Assembly: GCA_025359915.1 (NCBI GenBank)
Contig: JANYDE010000084.1
Location: 1 to 64,000, forward strand
Length of the DNA: 64,000 bases
Direction: 5' to 3'
Source: Chamaesiphon sp. 336R_metabinner_41
GTDB taxonomy: Bacteria; Cyanobacteriota; Cyanobacteriia; Cyanobacteriales; Chamaesiphonaceae
The position numbers were made by a program, and so were the translations under genes. Below the pieces are notes generated by a model, which made no database searches, had not been told where the DNA came from, and saw only the letters and a program-made list of their open reading frames with translations. Positions within the stretch are counted from its first letter, which is position 1. The number at the start of each line of letters is the position of its first letter. Positions 61,875 through 64,000 of the stretch are shown here, one piece after another.

Positions 61875-64000
61875 ATGCTAGGAATTAGAGAGAATTCACT
61901 AAAAAGCTCGACTGAATTAGTTAGTTACTGGCAAAGTAAACTAGCTGGAAGCTTGCCATTACTAAATCTACCCACAGATAAACCACGCCAGTCTTCAATG
62001 ACTTGCAAACCTGAAATTCAAACAGTGTTTTTGTCTGAAGAACTAGTAAATTCACTCAGCCTAATCTCACAAGATCGAGATGTCGAAATATTTGTTACTC
62101 TATTAGCTGCTTTTAAGGTTTTAATTTACCGTTATTGCGATCGTCAAGATATCCTAATTGGTTCGCTAACTATTAGCAACGCTGGCACAATATTCGATCG
62201 AATTGTTTTGCGAACCGATCTATCCGGCAATCCAACTTTTTCACAAGTGTTGCAACGCATTAAAAAGGTTGTCGCCGATGCTTATGAGCACCAAGATTTG
62301 TCATTCGATCGATTAATCGAAGTATTAGAGATCGAGCGTTCGCCTAGCTATCATCCCTTATCTCAAGTATTGTTTAGTTTAGAGCAGCATCCAGCAGATT
62401 TAAAGATTTCATCTTTATCTTATGGAGATCTCTATTCTCATCCAGATCCGCGATCGAGTCCGCTGGATTTATTACTTAAACTGGAACAGACATCCGCAGG
62501 CATCTCTGGCTATTTTGAATACTCTACAGACTTATTTACCGCCACAACAATTGAACGAATGGCGATGCATTTCCAGACATTATTAGCTGGAGTAGTCGCC
62601 AATCCCGAACAGCCGATCGAGCAATTACCGCTGCTCACAGATCTAGAACGACAGCAATTATTAGTAGAGTGGAATCAGACTCAAGTAGACTATCCACATA
62701 AATGTATTCATCAGCTATTTGAAACACAAGTAGAACTTACCCCTACTAATGTTGCTGTCGTATTTGAAGGACAACAACTTACTTATCAGGAGTTAAATAA
62801 TCGATCGAATCAAGTCGCAAATTATCTCCGCAAGTTGGGAGTTGCTCCAGATGTGCCAGTTGGCATCTGCGTGGAACGTTCTATGGCAATGGTGGTGGGC
62901 TTATTGGGGATTCTCAAGGCGGGTGGAGCTTATGTGCCACTAGATCCGACTTATCCTCCAGATCGATTGAGTTACATGCTGGAAAACTCTCAGGTGAGAG
63001 TAATTCTTAGCAGTCAACAGTTGATAGCCTCACTACCAAAATCTACCGCTCAGGTTGTGTACTTAGATACCGATTGGAGTAAGATCGATCGAGAAAATGC
63101 AGATAATTTAAACTCTGAAGTTCGATTAGAAAATTTGGGCTATACGATCTATACATCCGGTTCCACGGGTTTACCCAAAGGTGTCGCGATGACACAACGT
63201 GCCTTATGTAATTTGATCGCTTGGCAAATCGCCCAGCCAACAGCGATGCCACGCGCAAAAACCTTACAATTTACACCAATTAGTTTTGATGTCTCCTTTC
63301 AGGAAATCTTTGCCACTTGGTGTACAGGTGGCACATTAGTCTTAGTTGCAGACGAAATCCGACGCGATCCATTCACCTTATTAAATTTACTCGATCGAGC
63401 CGCGATCGAGCGACTATTCCTGCCCTTTGTGGCATTGCAACAGTTAGCGGAAGTAGCTGTTAATCAGAACTTATTTCCGCAGCAGCTCAGAGAAGTGATT
63501 ACCGCAGGCGAGCAATTGCAGATTACACCCGCTATCCGCAAATTTTTTGGCATCCTTGCCAATTGCACCTTACACAATCATTATGGCCCGTCCGAAAGCC
63601 ATGTCGTCACCGCCTTTACGTTAACCAGCCCAGTTGAAAATTGGTCAGCATTGCCGCCGATCGGTCGTCCGATCTCCAATACGCAGATCTACGTGTTAGA
63701 CTCTCAAATGCAGCCAGTCCCGATCGGGATTACTGGAGAACTATATATTGGTGGTGATTGCCTCGCGCGGGAATACTTCCAGCGTCCCGAATTGACAGCA
63801 GAGAAATTCATCTCCAACCCTTTCGCTATCGCCTCTGAGCGTACAGATCTGAGCCGATTGTACAAAACTGGCGATTTGGTACGTTACTTGCCTGATGGCA
63901 ATATTGACTACCTAGGACGCATCGATAACCAAGTAAAAATTCGCGGCTTTCGGATCGAATTAGGCGAAATCGAAACTTTACTCAGCGAACATCCAGCGAT
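61875..64000 (+). CDS. NRPS starting with a half condensation domain, then A(Pro-type); partial at window end
   Basis: The frame from ATG 61875 stays open to the window end (about 708 residues). It begins LVSYWQSKLAG, the midpoint of a condensation domain, and continues with its C-terminal lobe (FVTLLAAFKVLIYRY, HQDLSFDRLIEVLEI) to about residue 265; no HHxxxDG lobe is encoded, and an in-frame stop at 61836 shows it is not upstream. The A domain starts near 285 (A3 YTSGSTGLPKG near 425); the pocket DVQFIAHVV plus the usual Lys corresponds to proline or 4-methylproline. It ends in the A8 region. It follows the hybrid megasynthase by 46 bp. Confidence 0.85.
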   Translation, partial: MLGIRENSLKSSTELVSYWQSKLAGSLPLLNLPTDKPRQSSMTCKPEIQTVFLSEELVNSLSLISQDRDVEIFVTLLAAFKVLIYRYCDRQDILIGSLTISNAGTIFDRIVLRTDLSGNPTFSQVLQRIKKVVADAYEHQDLSFDRLIEVLEIERSPSYHPLSQVLFSLEQHPADLKISSLSYGDLYSHPDPRSSPLDLLLKLEQTSAGISGYFEYSTDLFTATTIERMAMHFQTLLAGVVANPEQPIEQLPLLTDLERQQLLVEWNQTQVDYPHKCIHQLFETQVELTPTNVAVVFEGQQLTYQELNNRSNQVANYLRKLGVAPDVPVGICVERSMAMVVGLLGILKAGGAYVPLDPTYPPDRLSYMLENSQVRVILSSQQLIASLPKSTAQVVYLDTDWSKIDRENADNLNSEVRLENLGYTIYTSGSTGLPKGVAMTQRALCNLIAWQIAQPTAMPRAKTLQFTPISFDVSFQEIFATWCTGGTLVLVADEIRRDPFTLLNLLDRAAIERLFLPFVALQQLAEVAVNQNLFPQQLREVITAGEQLQITPAIRKFFGILANCTLHNHYGPSESHVVTAFTLTSPVENWSALPPIGRPISNTQIYVLDSQMQPVPIGITGELYIGGDCLAREYFQRPELTAEKFISNPFAIASERTDLSRLYKTGDLVRYLPDGNIDYLGRIDNQVKIRGFRIELGEIETLLSEHPA

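Overview
The window looks like a cyanobacterial chromosome segment, probably filamentous or colony-forming. The evidence is: lpxC-fabZ-lpxA-lpxB in cyanobacterial order; an iron-uptake-type porin; a DUF3288-like protein; many CGATCG-centred palindromes related to HIP1; and several short heptamer tandem repeat arrays. I see no rRNA, tRNA or CRISPR array.

Layout. 0-3 kb: the edge of an IS66-type transposase, a decayed and an intact copy of a small lipoprotein, a PepSY-type membrane protein and an OprB-like porin. 3-8 kb: an ATP-grasp enzyme and the lipid A operon on the minus strand. 8-19 kb: housekeeping genes (HAD phosphatase, ribD, PIN/TRAM protein, NhaS3-like antiporter, dusA, a PknG-like kinase), plus a four-helix-bundle gene bracketed by inverted heptamer arrays.

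19-51.5 kb: an almost gapless minus-strand run. Read in transcription order it holds ugd; an NRPS/PKS assembly line (GT2-half C-A-PCP; KS-AT-ACP-aminotransferase; acyltransferase 3; C-A-PCP; C-A-PCP-thioesterase); and, 21 bp later, a Wzx flippase, two GT4 transferases, two O-antigen-polymerase-like proteins, a WecG/TagA transferase, two GH10 xylanase-like enzymes, a Wzc-type tyrosine kinase and a GT2-GtrA protein. Divergently, 52-64 kb carries an initiating polyprenyl glycosylphosphotransferase, a 2689-residue GT2-A-PCP-KS-AT-KR-ACP-TE megasynthase, and an NRPS that runs off the window end.

The notable system is this exopolysaccharide locus interleaved with two nonribosomal assembly lines, both of which start with a glycosyltransferase domain fused to a threonine-type adenylation domain. 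One fusion keeps an intact-looking GT2 and only the C-terminal half of a condensation domain. The other has lost the condensation domain, and its GT2 has lost catalytic motifs. A third NRPS (61875 onward) also begins in the middle of a condensation domain. Adenylation pocket residues read by eye suggest Thr, Gly and one unassigned residue on the minus-strand line, and Thr then Pro on the plus-strand line. A glycosylated or polysaccharide-linked peptide is an attractive but unproven product.
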